From contig NZ_JYKZ01000010.1 of assembly GCF_001043005.1 (NCBI RefSeq), positions 62,001 through 126,000 of the forward strand: a stretch of DNA of 64,000 nucleotides, written 5' to 3'. Position numbers and translations under genes: made by a program. The notes beneath the pieces were generated by a model. It was not told the DNA's origin and ran no database searches. It was given only the letters and a program-made list of their open reading frames with translations. Shown piece by piece: positions 14,873 through 23,766 of the stretch; position 1 is the stretch's first letter, and each line of letters starts with the position of its first letter. Origin of the DNA: Pseudomonas psychrophila (GTDB lineage: Bacteria > Pseudomonadota > Gammaproteobacteria > Pseudomonadales > Pseudomonadaceae).

Positions 14873-17050
14873 TTACAGGCCGTTTTTGGCCTTGAACTCG
14901 CGACGACGACGGTGCAGCACGGGCTCGGTGTAGCCGTTTGGCTGCTGGGTGCCTTCGATCACCAGTTCGACTGCCGCCTGGAAGGCGATGTTGCTGTCGA
15001 AGTTCGGCGCCAGCGGACGATACAGCGCGTCGTTGGCGTTTTGGCGATCGACCACAGGCGCCATGCGCTTGAGGCTTTCCAGGACCTGGCTTTCGCTGAC
15101 GATGCCGTGACGCAGCCAGTTGGCGATGTGCTGGCTCGAAATACGCAGCGTGGCACGATCTTCCATCAGGCCGATGTCGTTAATATCCGGCACCTTCGAA
15201 CAACCCACGCCCTGGTCGATCCAGCGCACTACGTAGCCCAGAATGCCCTGGGAGTTGTTGTCCAGTTCGTTCTGGATTTGCTCCGGTGTCCACTGCGGAT
15301 TCACTGCCAGCGGGATGGTCAGGATGTCGTCAACCGATGCCGGGGCGCGCTTGGCCAGTTCGGCCTGACGGGCGAACACGTCAACCTTGTGGTAATGCAG
15401 CGCGTGCAAGGCCGCGGCGGTCGGCGATGGCACCCAGGCGGTGTTGGCGCCGGCCAGCGGGTGAGCGATTTTCTGCTCCAGCATCGCGGCCATCAGGTCG
15501 GGCATGGCCCACATGCCTTTGCCAATTTGCGCACGGCCTTGCAGGCCAGTGCTCAAGCCGACATCGACGTTGTTGTTTTCGTAGGCCGAAATCCACTTCT
15601 CGGCTTTCATGTCGGCCTTGCGCACCATCGGCCCGGCTTCCATCGAGGTGTGAATCTCATCGCCCGTACGGTCGAGGAAGCCGGTGTTGATGAACACCAC
15701 GCGCTCGCTGGCGGCCTTGATGCACGCCTTGAGGTTGATCGTGGTGCGGCGCTCTTCGTCCATGATCCCGACTTTGAGCGTGTTGCGTGGCAACTTGAGC
15801 ACGTCTTCGATACGGCCGAACAGCTCGTTGGTGAACGCGGCTTCTTCAGCGCCGTGCATCTTCGGTTTGACGATGTAGACCGAACCGGTGCGGCTGTTGC
15901 TGCGCGTGGCCTTGCCGTTGAGGCTGTGGATCGCGGCCAGGCTGGTCAGCAGGCCGTCGAGGATGCCTTCGGGTACTTCGTTGCCGTCCTTGTCGAGGAT
16001 CGCATCGATGGTCATCAGGTGGCCCACGTTGCGCACGAACAGCAGCGAGCGGCCGTGCAGGCTGACGGTGCCACCGTTTGGCGCGGTGTACTCGCGGTCC
16101 GGGTTCATGGTGCGGGTGAAGGTTTCGCCGCCCTTGGACACCTGTTCGCTGAGGTCGCCTTTCATCAGGCCCAGCCAGTTGCGGTAGATCACTACCTTGT
16201 CATCGGCATCGACGGCGGCAACGGAGTCTTCGCAGTCCATGATGGTGGTCAGGGCCGCTTCCATCAGTACGTCTTTGACGCCTGCGGCATCGGTCTGGCC
16301 AACAGGGCTTGCGGCATCGATCTGGATTTCGAAGTGCAGGCCGTTGTGCTTGAGCAGCACAGCGGTCGGAGCCTCGGCTGAGCCGTGGTAGCCGATCAGT
16401 TGCGCGGTGTCGCGCAGGCCGGTGCTGGCGCCGTCCTTGAGGGTGACCTGCAAGGCGCCGCCAACGATGGCGTAGCCGGTTGAGTCAACATGAGTGCCGC
16501 TGGCCAGAGGCGCGGCTTCGTCGAGAAAAGCGCGGGCGAAGGCAATCACCTTGTCGCCACGGACCTTGTTGTAGCTCTTGCCCTTGGTGGCGCCATCGGC
16601 TTCGCTGATGGCATCGGTGCCGTACAGCGCGTCGTAGAGCGAGCCCCAGCGGGCGTTCGAAGCGTTGAGGGCAAAGCGCGCATTCATGACTGGCACCACC
16701 AGTTGTGGGCCTGCCATGCGAGCGATTTCGTCATCGACGTTTTGCGTCGTTGCCTGGAAATCTGCGGCTTCTGGCTGCAGATACCCAATATCCTGGAGGA
16801 AGGCTTTATAAGCCACGGCGTCATGGGCCTTGCCGGCCTGAGCCTGGTGCCAGGCGTCGATCCGCGCCTGCAAATCATCGCGTTTGGCGAGCAGTGCTTT
16901 GTTCTTGGGTGCCAGGTCATTGATGACCTTGTCGGCACCGTCCCAGAACTGGTCGGCGGTGAGGCCGGTACCGGGGATAGCTTCGTTGTTTACGAAGTCG
17001 AACAGGACTTTGGCGACCTGCAGGCCACCGACGTGAACGTGTTCAGTCAT
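14873..17050 (-). CDS. glcB: Malate synthase G
   Basis: Condenses glyoxylate with acetyl-CoA to malate in the glyoxylate shunt and glycolate use. 725 residues from the ATG at 17050 (GAGGCAA upstream), the family's usual length. Motifs of isoform G are plain: MDCEDSVAAVD, RSNSRTGSVYIVKPKMHG-type segment (split here across positions near 400), GIMDEERRTT and EAGPMVRKADMK. It is transcribed alone toward the terminator at 14826. The 352-bp gap upstream must hold its promoter; no glcC-type regulator lies next to it in this window. Confidence 0.97.
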   Translation of the reverse strand: MTEHVHVGGLQVAKVLFDFVNNEAIPGTGLTADQFWDGADKVINDLAPKNKALLAKRDDLQARIDAWHQAQAGKAHDAVAYKAFLQDIGYLQPEAADFQATTQNVDDEIARMAGPQLVVPVMNARFALNASNARWGSLYDALYGTDAISEADGATKGKSYNKVRGDKVIAFARAFLDEAAPLASGTHVDSTGYAIVGGALQVTLKDGASTGLRDTAQLIGYHGSAEAPTAVLLKHNGLHFEIQIDAASPVGQTDAAGVKDVLMEAALTTIMDCEDSVAAVDADDKVVIYRNWLGLMKGDLSEQVSKGGETFTRTMNPDREYTAPNGGTVSLHGRSLLFVRNVGHLMTIDAILDKDGNEVPEGILDGLLTSLAAIHSLNGKATRSNSRTGSVYIVKPKMHGAEEAAFTNELFGRIEDVLKLPRNTLKVGIMDEERRTTINLKACIKAASERVVFINTGFLDRTGDEIHTSMEAGPMVRKADMKAEKWISAYENNNVDVGLSTGLQGRAQIGKGMWAMPDLMAAMLEQKIAHPLAGANTAWVPSPTAAALHALHYHKVDVFARQAELAKRAPASVDDILTIPLAVNPQWTPEQIQNELDNNSQGILGYVVRWIDQGVGCSKVPDINDIGLMEDRATLRISSQHIANWLRHGIVSESQVLESLKRMAPVVDRQNANDALYRPLAPNFDSNIAFQAAVELVIEGTQQPNGYTEPVLHRRRREFKAKNGL

Positions 17051-17402
17051 TGCTTGCCTCACTCATTTTTATTTAAAGCCTGGAGCGCTTCTTAAAACAC
17101 CGCGTGGCTCATGCTGGCGGGGTTGGACGGGGTATAGCAGACACCTTGGCGGACCTTGTTGCAAGTTATGTAGTGGTCGCCGAGGCATACTACATGATCA
17201 ATTGCAGATGTGAAAATCAGACCAATCACGTCGTTCTGCGACCATTTTTACGCTATCGGTCACGCAGAAGAACAGGATGTTCTCAAGAAACAGGCAGGTT
17301 GTTCCAGATAATTCTAAAAACAGTACACAATTTGTGATTTTGAATCCCTTTTGCGGGAGTGCCTATACTCACTCGACCCCCCTAATAAGAGAGACCCCCG
17401 CC
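17051..17402. other. Divergent intergenic region (glcB and ACT-protein gene)
   Basis: 352 bases without a supported gene. Within it a sigma70-like promoter for the ACT-protein gene can be read: TTGAAT at 17340-17345, 18-base spacer, TATACT at 17364-17369, giving a leader of about 27 bases. I cannot place a glcB promoter or regulator site with confidence; the short open frames here are not supported. Confidence 0.5.
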
Positions 17403-17921
17403 ATGAACCATCTTGTGATAACGGTCTTTGCCCAGGACAAGGCCGGGCAGGTCGAGCGCATTGCTCAATGCATCGCCGAGCATGGCGGTAACTGGCTGGA
17501 GAGTCGAATGTCGCGCATGGCCGGGCAATTCGCCGGGATCCTGCGCGTAGGCGTGCCCGCCGAAGCGCACGATGAACTGGTCGATGCGTTGCAGCATTTG
17601 GGCAAGGAAGGGATTCGGGTGTTGATTGCCGAAAGCGGCATTGAGCAGTCCTGCACCTGGAAGCCCATCGCCATGGAGCTGGTAGGCAACGACCGCCCCG
17701 GCATTGTGCGTGACATCACCCGGGTGCTGACGGAGCAGGGTGTGAGCCTGGAGCGGCTGGTGACCGATGTGCGGCCCGCGCCGATGAGCAACGAGCCGCT
17801 GTTTCATGCCGAGGCTATTTTGGCGGTGCCTCTGACCTTGTCCCTGGATGTGCTGCAAAAACGCCTGGAAACCCTGGCGGATGAACTGCTGGTGGACCTG
17901 AAGTTCAGCACCGAAGAGTAG
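17403..17921 (+). CDS. Tandem ACT-domain protein, GcvR-like regulator
   Basis: 172 residues from the ATG at 17403 (MNHLVITVFAQDKAGQVERI); an open frame reaches back to 17277 but is not plausible coding sequence and would run through the promoter. Two ACT domains, about 3-80 and 88-165, the second beginning MELVGNDRPGIVRDITRVL. This is the layout of GcvR, which senses glycine and restrains GcvA in E. coli. No DNA-binding domain is present, so it would work through a partner. No gcv gene lies in the window. Its stop is 10 bp from the stop of convergent rarD. Confidence 0.85.
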   Translation: MNHLVITVFAQDKAGQVERIAQCIAEHGGNWLESRMSRMAGQFAGILRVGVPAEAHDELVDALQHLGKEGIRVLIAESGIEQSCTWKPIAMELVGNDRPGIVRDITRVLTEQGVSLERLVTDVRPAPMSNEPLFHAEAILAVPLTLSLDVLQKRLETLADELLVDLKFSTEE

Positions 17922-17931
17922 GCCCGCAGGT

Positions 17932-18819
17932 TCAGCTGCGCTGACGCATGCTGAACCAGGCATCGAGGCTGTACACCACCAGGCCGGCCCAGATAAATGC
18001 AAAGGCGAGCAAGGTACTTTCGGATAAATGTTCGCCGTAAACCGTGACCGCCAAAATCAATACCAGCGTCGGCGCGATGTACTGCATGAAGCCCAGGGTT
18101 GTGTAGGGCAAATGCCGAGCGGCGGCGTTGAAACACACCAGGGGTATCAGCGTGGCCGGACCGGCGGCTACCAGCAACCAGGCCTGCGAGGTGCTCCAGA
18201 AATCGGCATGGGCGCTGTTGGCCTCGGGGTGCAGCAGCAACCAGACGATGGCCACCGGGACCAGAATCCACGTTTCGACCACAAGCCCCGGCAATGCCTT
18301 GACTGGTGCCTGTTTGCGGATCAACCCGTAAAAACCGAAACTCAGCGCCAGCGCCAGTGACACCCAGGGCAGGCTGCCCACTTGCCATACCTGTTGCGCC
18401 ACACCGATCACGGCCAGGCCTACTGCAACCCACTGCAGACGGCGCAGGCGCTCGCCCAGCAGCAACATGCCGAGCAGCACGTTGACCAGCGGATTGATGT
18501 AGTACCCCAGGCTGGCTTCGAGCATGCGGTCGTTGTTTACCGCCCACACATAGGTCAGCCAGTTGGCGGCAATCAGCAGGCCGCTAATGGTCAGCACGCC
18601 AATGCGTTTGGGGTTGTCGCGCAGTTCTTGCCACCAGCCGGGGTGTTTCCACACCAGGAGCAACAGCGAGCCGAACAACGCGGACCAGAGCACCCGGTTC
18701 ACGATGATCTCGGCAGCCGGGACGCTGGCCAGCAGTTTGAAGTAGAGCGGGAAGATGCCCCAGATGACATAGGCGGTGAGGCCTAAAATATACCCGCGGC
18801 GCGGGTTGGCGGCTTGCAT
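17932..18819 (-). CDS. rarD: RarD family EamA-fold transporter
   Basis: 295 residues from the ATG at 18819 (MQAANPRRGY); an ATG seven codons earlier is possible. About ten membrane helices in two EamA repeats can be read, with the RarD hallmark start GLTAYVIWGIFPLYFKLL and NPLVNVLLGMLLLGERL in the middle. RarD was named for chloramphenicol sensitivity in P. aeruginosa, but the substrate is unclear. Convergent with the ACT-protein gene and followed upstream by a REP palindrome. Confidence 0.9.
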   Translation of the reverse strand: MQAANPRRGYILGLTAYVIWGIFPLYFKLLASVPAAEIIVNRVLWSALFGSLLLLVWKHPGWWQELRDNPKRIGVLTISGLLIAANWLTYVWAVNNDRMLEASLGYYINPLVNVLLGMLLLGERLRRLQWVAVGLAVIGVAQQVWQVGSLPWVSLALALSFGFYGLIRKQAPVKALPGLVVETWILVPVAIVWLLLHPEANSAHADFWSTSQAWLLVAAGPATLIPLVCFNAAARHLPYTTLGFMQYIAPTLVLILAVTVYGEHLSESTLLAFAFIWAGLVVYSLDAWFSMRQRS

Positions 18820-18914
18820 GCAGAATCCTTGCTTAGGCAACTAACAGACACAGAAGAAGCTGTGAGTGTAAGCAGGTTTTGCAGGCGTGTCCTGTGTGAG
18901 GTTGGACGTTTTCT

Positions 18915-19004
18915 GTAGTCGCTGCCGAAGGCTGCGAGGGGTGGCCGGCGCTCCCGGGAAAACGGGTTGCTTTGCAACCCTTCGCAGCCTTCGGCAGCGA
19001 CTAC
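18915..19004. repeat. REP-like palindrome, GTAGTCGCTGCCG family (second copy)
   Basis: Perfect 22-bp inverted arms, 18915-18936 and 18983-19004, around a 46-bp spacer. The arms differ from those at 1914-2002 by one base (GCCGAAGG against GCCGCAGG), and the change is matched on both arms, so pairing has been kept. Confidence 0.8.
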
Positions 19005-19022
19005 AGTGTTCATCCGGCTTTC

Positions 19023-19997
19023 TTAAAACAGCTTCAGCGGCTCTTCATTCAATGCCGATAGCTGCTCGCGTAATGCCAGGATCTGGTCGCCCCAATAACG
19101 CTCGCTGCCAAACCACGGGAAGCTGTGGGGGAAGGCCGGATCGTCCCAGCGTCGAGCCAGCCAGGCGCTGTAGTGCATCAGACGCAAAGCGCGCAGCGGT
19201 TCGATCAGCGCCAGCTCACGGGGGTTGAAGTCATGGAACTCGCTGTAGCCGTCCATCAACTCTGACAGCTGGCCCAGGCATTCCTGGCGATCACCGGCCA
19301 GCATCATCCACAAGTCCTGCACCGCAGGGCCCATGCGGCAATCGTCGAGGTCGACGATATGGAACACTTCGTCGCGGCACATCATGTTGCCGGGGTGGCA
19401 ATCGCCGTGCATGCGGATGTTGGTGTGCGGGGTAGCGGCGTAGACGTCTTCGACCCGCTTGAGCAGGTCGCGGGCGACCGACTCGTAGGCCGGGAGCAGG
19501 CTGCGCGGAATGAAGTTGCCTTCAAGCAGGGTGGTCAGCGAGTCGTGACCGAAGTTCTTCACGCCCAGTGCTTCGCGGTGTTCGAACGGCTTGGTCGCGC
19601 CCACGGCATGCAGGCGGCCGAGCAGTTGCCCGAGGCGATACAACTGATCGAGGTTACCCGGCTCAGGCGCGCGGCCCCCGCGGCGTGGAAACAGGGTGAA
19701 GCGAAAGCCTGCGTGTTCGAACAGGCTTTCACCGTTGTGAATCATGGGTGCGACCACCGGGACATCAAGCTCGGCCAGTTCGAAGGTGAAGCGGTGTTCT
19801 TCGAGGATGGCTTCGTTGGTCCAGCGTTGCGGTCGATAGAATTTGGCGATCAGCGGTTCCGAGTCTTCGATACCCACCTGGTACACGCGATTCTCGTAGC
19901 TGTTGAGTGCGAGCACACGGGCATCGCTAAGGAAACCGATGCTCTCGACGGCGTCGAGCACCAGATCAGGGGTAAGTGTTGCAAACGGATGAGACAT
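19023..19997 (-). CDS. srkA: Stress response Ser/Thr kinase (SrkA/YihE/RdoA family)
   Basis: 324 residues from the ATG at 19997, which has AGGAG 6 bases upstream; the longer open frame to 20120 runs into a REP palindrome and is not used. The aminoglycoside-phosphotransferase-like kinase fold is clear: a catalytic loop MHGDCHPGNMM followed by the metal-binding IVDLDDCRMGP. In E. coli SrkA counters the MazEF toxin and stress death and lies beside dsbA; here dsbA is not adjacent. Protein is cytoplasmic and appears complete. Confidence 0.92.
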   Translation of the reverse strand: MSHPFATLTPDLVLDAVESIGFLSDARVLALNSYENRVYQVGIEDSEPLIAKFYRPQRWTNEAILEEHRFTFELAELDVPVVAPMIHNGESLFEHAGFRFTLFPRRGGRAPEPGNLDQLYRLGQLLGRLHAVGATKPFEHREALGVKNFGHDSLTTLLEGNFIPRSLLPAYESVARDLLKRVEDVYAATPHTNIRMHGDCHPGNMMCRDEVFHIVDLDDCRMGPAVQDLWMMLAGDRQECLGQLSELMDGYSEFHDFNPRELALIEPLRALRLMHYSAWLARRWDDPAFPHSFPWFGSERYWGDQILALREQLSALNEEPLKLF

Positions 19998-20091
19998 GCT
20001 GACTCCTGCGCGCAGCAGGCTGCCGCGTCCGGCCATGCATGTTAACGCAGACCGGGAGGCTGAGGGCGATTGAATAGGCTCTGGCGGCTCA

Positions 20092-20119
20092 TGTGGGAGC
20101 GAGCAGGCTCGCTCCCACA
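20092..20119. repeat. Short REP palindrome, GTGGGAGCGAG family
   Basis: TGTGGGAGCGAG and CTCGCTCCCACA are exact reverse complements around four bases. It lies between the end of the PhoX-type gene and the start of srkA, so srkA transcripts either start after it or carry it. Confidence 0.8.
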
Positions 20120-20129
20120 AGATTTTTTG

Positions 20130-22031
20130 TTATGCGCCGACGATGCCGCCGTCTTCCCGGCTGATGGCCATGACGGATGAGCGCGGTTTGCCGTTGGGCA
20201 GGTGCTCGGGGAAGGTGGAACCGCCATTTTCACCCGGGTGCTGAATCCCCACGAACAGGGTTTTGTGGTCGGGCGAGAAGCTGATGCCGGTCACTTCACA
20301 GCCAACAGGGCCGACCATAAAGCGACGAATTTCACCGCTGACGGGGTCGGCGCACAGCATTTGGTTGTTGCCCATGCCAGCAAAGTCGCCGGTATTGCTG
20401 GCATCGCCGTCGGTCAGAATCCACAGGCGCCCTGCGTCATCGAATCCAAGGCCGTCGGGGCTGTTGAACATGTTTTGCGGGTTGATATTGGCCGAGCCAC
20501 CCTTGGGCTCTTTGCCGTGAACCGCCGGGTTGCCGGCCACCACAAACAGGTCCCAGTCGAAGGTGTCGGCGCCATGATCACCGTTGCGGGCCTTCCAGCG
20601 CAGAATTTGCCCGTAGACGTTTTTCTCGCGAGGGTTTGGGCCGCCGACCGGTTGCCCCTCTTCGCCGCGCTTGGCGTTGTTGGTCAAGGTGCAATAGACC
20701 TGGCCGTCCGTGGGGCTGACCACGATCCATTCCGGGCGGTCCATGCGACTGGCGCCGACGGTGCTGGCGGCCATTCGTGCCTGGATCAGCACTTGGGCCT
20801 GGTTGGCAAACCCGTTACTGGCATCCACGCCGTTTTTGCCATGGGTCAGTTCAATCCACTGACCGTGACCCTTGGGGCGATCAGGGTTGTTGTCGCCACC
20901 GTCAAAGCGCGCCACATAGAGCGTGCCGTGGTCCAGCAGGTCGCGATTGGCCTTGGGGTTCTGGTGGTTGATCTTGTCGCGGCTGATGAATTTGTAGATG
21001 AATTCGCCGCGCTCATCGTCGCCCATGTACACCACGGCGCGGCCGTCGCCGGTTTCGGCCAGGGCGGCGTTTTCGTGTTTGAAACGGCCCAGTGCGGTGC
21101 GTTTGACCGGTGTTGAAAGCGGGTCGAACGGGTCGATTTCAACGACCCAGCCGTGGCGATTCAGTTCGTTGGGGTTGAGCGCCATATCGAAACGAGGATC
21201 GTGCGGGTGCCAGTTGATGTCTTTGCTGGCCGCAACCACGCCATAGCGCTTTTGCGCGGCATCGAAGGTTTGCTTCGGGTCAGAGCTGCCGAAACAGTCG
21301 GTGAAGTTTTCTTCGCAGGTCAGGTAGGTGCCCCATGGGGTTTTGCCATTGGCGCAGTTCTGGAAGGTCCCCAGTGCACGGGTGCCAGTAGCGTCGGCCC
21401 GGGTGCGCAGCAGCTCATGACCGGCAGCGGGGCCGCTCAGGCGAATGGGCGTGTTGGCGTGGATGCGTCGGTTGAAGGGGGAACCCTGGACAAACTGCCA
21501 GCCGTCGCCCTTGCGCTGGATCTCGATCACCGACACGCCTTCAGTGGCCTGGGCCTTGTGCACTTCTTCTGCCGATGCGGGCGAGCCGCCATGGGGGAAG
21601 AGGTAGCGATAGTTGGTGTATTCGTTGTTGATCGCCATCAGGGCGCGGTTCGGGTCATCCGCGAAGGCGAACAGGCTCATGCCATCGTTGTTGTCGCCAA
21701 ATTGTACTTCCTGGGCGCTGGCAGTGCCGTTGCCGGAAGGGTCAAACGCCGGGCCGTCGGCTTGCAGCGGCTGGCCCCAACTGATGAGTACCGAAGAGCG
21801 GTAGCCGGGTGGCAGGCTGATGGTGTCAGTGGTGGCCGCATTGATGCTGTCGAACCCCATCAGTTGGCTGTTGGCGGCGCTGACACCCGCTGCCAGGGCA
21901 CTGCGGCTGAGCAGGCCGCCACCCAAAAACATGGCCGCGCCACACAGGGCGCCTGCACTGATAAAGCCGCGTCGACTCAGGCCAATGATCTGCTCAAGGT
22001 CGGTGGATTGGTTTTCTTCTAATAGGCTCAT
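20130..22031 (-). CDS. PhoX-type alkaline phosphatase (DUF839), Tat-exported
   Basis: 633 residues from the ATG at 22031 (MSLLEENQST); the frame opens further upstream but those residues are Cys/Arg-rich and unlike the family. A twin-arginine signal, SRRGFIS at about 19-25, followed by a hydrophobic stretch and ALAA, predicts folded export to the periplasm. The DUF839 beta-propeller follows (EEGQP…GPNPREKNVYGQI, DGLGFDDAGRLWI). PhoX enzymes use calcium and iron to release phosphate from phosphoesters. No Pho-box was identified with confidence upstream. Could act on a different ester; the family is clear, the substrate is not. Confidence 0.9.
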   Translation of the reverse strand: MSLLEENQSTDLEQIIGLSRRGFISAGALCGAAMFLGGGLLSRSALAAGVSAANSQLMGFDSINAATTDTISLPPGYRSSVLISWGQPLQADGPAFDPSGNGTASAQEVQFGDNNDGMSLFAFADDPNRALMAINNEYTNYRYLFPHGGSPASAEEVHKAQATEGVSVIEIQRKGDGWQFVQGSPFNRRIHANTPIRLSGPAAGHELLRTRADATGTRALGTFQNCANGKTPWGTYLTCEENFTDCFGSSDPKQTFDAAQKRYGVVAASKDINWHPHDPRFDMALNPNELNRHGWVVEIDPFDPLSTPVKRTALGRFKHENAALAETGDGRAVVYMGDDERGEFIYKFISRDKINHQNPKANRDLLDHGTLYVARFDGGDNNPDRPKGHGQWIELTHGKNGVDASNGFANQAQVLIQARMAASTVGASRMDRPEWIVVSPTDGQVYCTLTNNAKRGEEGQPVGGPNPREKNVYGQILRWKARNGDHGADTFDWDLFVVAGNPAVHGKEPKGGSANINPQNMFNSPDGLGFDDAGRLWILTDGDASNTGDFAGMGNNQMLCADPVSGEIRRFMVGPVGCEVTGISFSPDHKTLFVGIQHPGENGGSTFPEHLPNGKPRSSVMAISREDGGIVGA

Positions 22032-22116
22032 GGCTGGCTTGGCTCTGGACGGTTTTGGCAGACACCATAAGCAGCGGGTATGACAGGGATGTTTCAAGTC
22101 GAGGGGGCGAGGGGTG

Positions 22117-22881
22117 TTACAGCGCGGTACCCAGCAACACCAGTGACGGCGCAAATTGCACGTGGGCCTCGCTGCCTTCTGTCAGGCCTAGTGTTTCGAG
22201 GTGTTGTGGTTCGGTCAGGGCGCACAGGGTCTGGCCGCTGGGCAGGGTGATACGGACTTCGCTGGGGCCGTTGTCGGTGTGCAGGATCTGCTCGATCTGG
22301 CCGTGCAGGTCATTGTGCTCGGGGCTGGGGGGGTGTGTGGCGCCAAGCAGTTGCAGCCAGCCCGCTTTGATCAATGCCACGGCCTGGCTGCCGATCACCA
22401 GTTCCAGGCGCTGGGTGCTGTCACGTGTGATTTGCGCGCGAAGGGTCAGGCCGCCGGGCAGTTCCAGCTGGATCAGATCGTTATGGCCGTGGCTGAGAAT
22501 GGCAATGACGGTGCCATGCAATTGGTTGCGGGCGCTGGTGCGCAGCATCAGGCGGCCCAGCAGGTCGAGGTCCTGAATGTCTTCGGCGGCGTCCAGCACC
22601 TGATTTTGCATCGCCTGCAAACGCTGATAAAGCCGCAACACCCGCTCACCGGCTACGGACAGTCGAGCACCGCCTCCGCCTTTGCCACCGATATTGCGCT
22701 CAACCAACGGGGTTTGCGCCAGGTTGTTCAGCTCATCGATGGCATCCCACGCGGCTTTGTAACTGATGCCCGCGCTTTTAGCGGCGGCCGTGATCGAGCC
22801 CTGTTCAACAATGTGCTGCAGCAGCGCAATGCGTTGCGGGCGACGGACCATGTGTTGAGCGAGCAGGGTGGGCAGGTGCAT
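22117..22881 (-). CDS. modE: Molybdate-responsive regulator ModE
   Basis: 254 residues. The N-terminal winged helix-turn-helix (about 15-80, with RIALLQHIVEQGSITAAAKSAGISYKAAWDAI) binds DNA and two TOBE/mop domains (about 125-190 and 195-254) bind molybdate. The family normally represses the molybdate transporter operon and tunes molybdoenzyme genes. No modABC genes lie next to it in the window, so the targets must be elsewhere. The orientation and 57-bp gap to comF suggest one transcript, but the functions are unrelated. Confidence 0.93.
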   Translation of the reverse strand: MHLPTLLAQHMVRRPQRIALLQHIVEQGSITAAAKSAGISYKAAWDAIDELNNLAQTPLVERNIGGKGGGGARLSVAGERVLRLYQRLQAMQNQVLDAAEDIQDLDLLGRLMLRTSARNQLHGTVIAILSHGHNDLIQLELPGGLTLRAQITRDSTQRLELVIGSQAVALIKAGWLQLLGATHPPSPEHNDLHGQIEQILHTDNGPSEVRITLPSGQTLCALTEPQHLETLGLTEGSEAHVQFAPSLVLLGTAL

Positions 22882-22938
22882 GACAGAAGATTCGCAAGGC
22901 AGGACGTGCCCGAAAAGTGCCTGCTCAACCGGGTGGCG

Positions 22939-23679
22939 TCAAGGAGGCCCGTCGGGTTTTGGCGTTCGGGCCAGACAATACACGTCCACGCGTCTGGCTC
23001 CGGCCTTAATCAGCAGTCGGGCCAGGCTTTCAGCCGTGGCACCGGTGGTCAGCACGTCATCGACCAGCGCCAGGTGCAACCCGCAGACCTGTACTCCGGG
23101 CGCGAGACTGAATGCCTGCAACAGGTTGCGTTTGCGGCCTTTGGCGTCCAGGGCTTGTTGCGCGGCCGTGTCCTGGGTGCGCAGCAGCCAGTGTTCGTGT
23201 CGAGGGATGTTCAGCGCAGCACCGAGCCACTGGGCGAGCATGGCGGCCTGGTTATAGCCACGCTGGCGCAGACGTTGGGTGGACAGGGGCACCGGCAGCA
23301 GGAAGTCGGGTCGGGGGCTACCCGAGTTGAAGTCATCGAGCAGCGATTGGCCGAGAAGTTCGGCTAAAAGTCGACCATAGGGCCATTTGCCGTGGTGCTT
23401 GAACCGGATGATCAGACTGTCGATCGGAAAGCCATACACCCAGGGCGCATGCACGTGGTCAAAGGCTGGCGGCTGCTTGATGCAATGGGCGCAGATCAGC
23501 CCCGCCATCGGTAATGGCAGCCCGCAACGCTTGCAGCTATCGCCCAACCACGGCAGTTCCAGCTCACAGGTCATACAAAGGGCAAAGGGTGTGCCGCAGA
23601 ATTCGTCGCACAATAAACAGGTCTGGTTATTAAATAACCAGATGTAAACCTGCCTTATCCATTGTGGTTGACAGTTCAT
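22939..23679 (-). CDS. ComF family phosphoribosyltransferase-like protein
   Basis: 246 residues. Four N-terminal Cys pairs or near-pairs (CLLCDEFC, CMTC, CKRC, CAHC) suggest a zinc ribbon. The C-terminal phosphoribosyltransferase domain carries the PRPP-loop signature LALVDDVLTTGAT. ComF is needed for DNA uptake in naturally competent bacteria; in Pseudomonas its role is less clear. It diverges from bioB across an 87-bp gap that holds both promoters. In many pseudomonads comF lies beside bioB, as here. Confidence 0.9.
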   Translation of the reverse strand: MNCQPQWIRQVYIWLFNNQTCLLCDEFCGTPFALCMTCELELPWLGDSCKRCGLPLPMAGLICAHCIKQPPAFDHVHAPWVYGFPIDSLIIRFKHHGKWPYGRLLAELLGQSLLDDFNSGSPRPDFLLPVPLSTQRLRQRGYNQAAMLAQWLGAALNIPRHEHWLLRTQDTAAQQALDAKGRKRNLLQAFSLAPGVQVCGLHLALVDDVLTTGATAESLARLLIKAGARRVDVYCLARTPKPDGPP

Positions 23680-23766
23680 GTCACATCCTTAAACATGCCG
23701 ACATCCGTGCCGTGCCTGAGGCGTTTGCCTCAGGTTCAAGTCTAAGCATAAACAAGAGAAACGCCG

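Noticed and set aside
14912..16381. 489-codon open frame on the + strand across glcB
   Set aside because: Shadow of malate synthase; composition typical of antisense.
17146..17163. Sigma54-like TTGGC…TTGCA upstream of the ACT-protein gene
   Set aside because: The GG and GC doublets are 13 rather than 12 bases apart, and a better sigma70 promoter lies closer to the gene.
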